Shown in pieces: positions 5,781-7,183 of a stretch of DNA of 7,183 nucleotides; the first letter of the stretch is position 1; each line of letters opens with the position of its first letter. This DNA is from Prevotellaceae bacterium UBA1743 (lineage in GTDB: Bacteria; Bacteroidota; Bacteroidia; Bacteroidales; Bacteroidaceae): the NCBI GenBank assembly GCA_002314945.1, contig DCHV01000091.1, forward strand, positions 1 through 7,183, given 5' to 3'. The translations under genes were made by a program, and so were the position numbers. The notes under the pieces were generated by a model that ran no database searches, was not told where the DNA came from, and saw only the letters and a list, made by a program, of their open reading frames with translations.

Positions 5781-6718
5781 ACTTGCGCCTCTTGCGGTTG
5801 ATATTCCAACTGTTCCTGCATTTCTTTCTGAGCCTTGACTTTGATGGGGTCAAAGCCTTCTCCATATACGCCACTTGCACTGCAGATGCTGACAAAGGCG
5901 CTTGGGTCGATTCGTTTGATGATACGTAGCATGGATATTGACTCGCGTTTCTTGGTGAGAATACACAGGACGCGCATTTCCCGTCCGCTATACCAGCCAT
6001 GTCCATCGAGAATGGTGATGCCTCGTCCCATCTTGGTGCCTATTTCGTGAGCAATTTCCTTGTCACGGCGGGAGAATATCATGAATTGCACGGATTCTCT
6101 GCGAGCATTGATGACATAGTCGAGTACAAAGTTCTCGAGAAGCATCATGACGAGTCCGAATACTATCTTACGCCAATCCTGGAATACCGTATATGACGAC
6201 AGGATAATAATCAGGTCTGCCACGATAAGTACTCTACCCAGTGAAATCTCGTGGTATTTGTTTACTATTGCAGCAATGATATCGGTACCTCCCGTACTGC
6301 CATTTCGTAGAAAAACGATGGCAACTGCGGAACCTGCGAAACAGGCTCCCAGTATCAGTGACATGAAATCTTCTCCTGGTCCCAATAATTGGTACATCTC
6401 TCCATTAGGAAGGGTGACCATGCGCTGGAATATATTGAGAAGTATTGTGAGCACGACGATGGCATAGGCAGTTCGTGTAAGGAACCTGAATCCCAAAATC
6501 TTGAGCGCTATGCCGAGCAGGATGACATTGATGAGGAAGTAGGTGTAACTGATAGGGAATCCCGTAGCATAGAAAATCAAGGCAGCCACACCAGTGACAC
6601 CTCCTGTCACAATTTTGTAGGGCAACAGGAAGAAAGTCCATCCAAATGAATAGATGACAAGTCCTATCGTAATGTACAGATAGTCGATGAAATGCCTGAT
6701 GCTGCTACCCTTGTGCAT
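5777..6718 (-). CDS. YitT family membrane protein (DUF161 repeats plus DUF2179)
   Basis: A 313-residue inner-membrane protein of unknown biochemical function. The first 205 residues are strongly hydrophobic with about six membrane segments (roughly 11-33, 37-52, 56-76, 82-97, 115-137, 163-179 and a possible further one at 184-203). They contain the family signature RNGSTGGTDIIAAIVNK (138-154). Residues about 209-290 are the soluble DUF2179 domain, with GRGITILDGHGWYSG (231-245). A hydrophilic Gln/Glu-rich tail (about 297-313) ends the protein. Length and domain order are normal for the family. The start at 6718 follows the leuS stop by 15 bp of A-rich leader; its TGA overlaps the rdgB ATG by four bases (ATGA), indicating translational coupling. 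Family members are often annotated as transporters, but no substrate can be read from the sequence. Confidence 0.93.
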   Translation of the reverse strand: MHKGSSIRHFIDYLYITIGLVIYSFGWTFFLLPYKIVTGGVTGVAALIFYATGFPISYTYFLINVILLGIALKILGFRFLTRTAYAIVVLTILLNIFQRMVTLPNGEMYQLLGPGEDFMSLILGACFAGSAVAIVFLRNGSTGGTDIIAAIVNKYHEISLGRVLIVADLIIILSSYTVFQDWRKIVFGLVMMLLENFVLDYVINARRESVQFMIFSRRDKEIAHEIGTKMGRGITILDGHGWYSGREMRVLCILTKKRESISMLRIIKRIDPSAFVSICSASGVYGEGFDPIKVKAQKEMQEQLEYQPQEAQV

Positions 6719-6733
6719 AGCGTATTTGATTTT

Positions 6734-7183
6734 TTACTTTACCACAATGTTGACGATACGTCCTGGGATGGCAATGGTCTTGACAATCTGTTTTCCTTCC
6801 AGATGCTTTTCTGCTTCGGGAGAGGATGTGACCATCTGAATCATCTGTTCGGGAGTGGCGTCGGTGGGGAAATCGAGGGAGAAACGTACCTTGCCATTGA
6901 ATTGCACTCCTAAACGCACGCTACTTTCTGTCAGATACTTTTCATCGTATGCAGGCCATGCTGCATCACATACGGTACTGTCGTGACCCAATGCTTCCCA
7001 TAGTTCTTCGGCAATGTGAGGACAGAGTGGTGAGATGAGTATCGGCAGTGTCTCCAGGATGGCACGACTCTGGCATTTCTGCTGAGACAGTTCGGTAGTA
7101 GCCACCATGAAGGCAGGAATGCAAGTGTTGTAGCTGAATGATTCGATATCGGCACTCACCTTCTTGATGAGTTTGTGCAGGCT
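6734..7183 (-). CDS. leuS: Leucyl-tRNA synthetase, C-terminal part (5' end outside the window)
   Basis: The last 149 residues of LeuRS, which charges tRNA-Leu in the cytoplasm. The frame is open through the right edge (SLHKLIKKVSADIESFSYN), so the gene continues beyond; a GTG at 7159 is an internal Val codon, not the start. Visible parts are the end of the helical anticodon-binding domain with LPILISPLCPHIAEELWEAL, a hallmark of class Ia synthetases, and the small C-terminal domain (VQFNGKVRFSLDFP to IPGRIVNIVVK) that contacts the tRNA elbow. The stop lies 15 bp before yitT, so leuS is the upstream member of the leuS-yitT-rdgB-porZ group in this window. The catalytic core, editing domain and any leader regulation are not visible. 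Confidence 0.95.
   Translation of the reverse strand, partial: SLHKLIKKVSADIESFSYNTCIPAFMVATTELSQQKCQSRAILETLPILISPLCPHIAEELWEALGHDSTVCDAAWPAYDEKYLTESSVRLGVQFNGKVRFSLDFPTDATPEQMIQMVTSSPEAEKHLEGKQIVKTIAIPGRIVNIVVK

Noticed and set aside
5358..5801. A 147-codon plus-strand frame antisense to rdgB
   Set aside because: Every motif of RdgB is encoded on the other strand; the plus-strand translation has no family features.
7157..7159. GTG at 7159 as the start of a short separate gene
   Set aside because: The same frame continues to the right edge with residues typical of LeuRS, so this is an internal valine codon.

Overview
The window most likely comes from a member of Bacteroidota, probably order Bacteroidales (Prevotella-like). 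The evidence is a PorZ-like protein with a type IX secretion C-terminal sorting domain, the protein-level character of the RdgB, YitT and LeuRS genes, and mostly A/T-rich leaders without strong Shine-Dalgarno motifs. The genus is inference. There are no tRNA or rRNA genes, CRISPR arrays, insertion sequences or phage genes. Coding density is very high: all intergenic gaps are 16 bp or less, so no stretch without a gene exceeds 300 bases.

Plus strand (1-2902): three tightly packed genes. The first is the 3' part of a penicillin-binding protein 4 / DacB-type D-Ala-D-Ala carboxypeptidase, with SxxK, SDN and KTG motifs all visible. Ten bases later comes a 410-residue protein that joins a Cof-type HAD phosphatase to a hotdog-fold thioesterase of the MenI/EntH/PaaI kind. 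Sixteen bases later comes a 208-residue protein with an N-terminal basic/ribbon-helix-helix-like region and a UmuD/LexA-type S24 self-cleaving domain. The spacing suggests one operon whose promoter lies left of the window.

Minus strand (7183-2910): four functions in three reading frames, transcribed right to left. These are the C-terminal end of leucyl-tRNA synthetase (leuS), a YitT-family membrane protein, and one 956-codon frame. That frame encodes a complete RdgB-type XTP/dITP diphosphatase and continues without a stop codon into a signal peptide, a PorZ-like beta-propeller region and a T9SS sorting domain. The yitT stop and the rdgB start overlap by four bases, so this also looks like one operon.

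The two operons converge with only 7 bp between stop codons and no visible terminator. The most interesting features are three domain fusions: RdgB with PorZ, HAD phosphatase with hotdog thioesterase, and RHH-like region with S24 peptidase. The RdgB-PorZ frame is the most surprising because it joins a cytosolic housekeeping enzyme to an exported T9SS component. The last helix of RdgB doubles as the n-region of the signal peptide. Whether it is made as one protein, or PorZ is started internally, cannot be settled from sequence alone.
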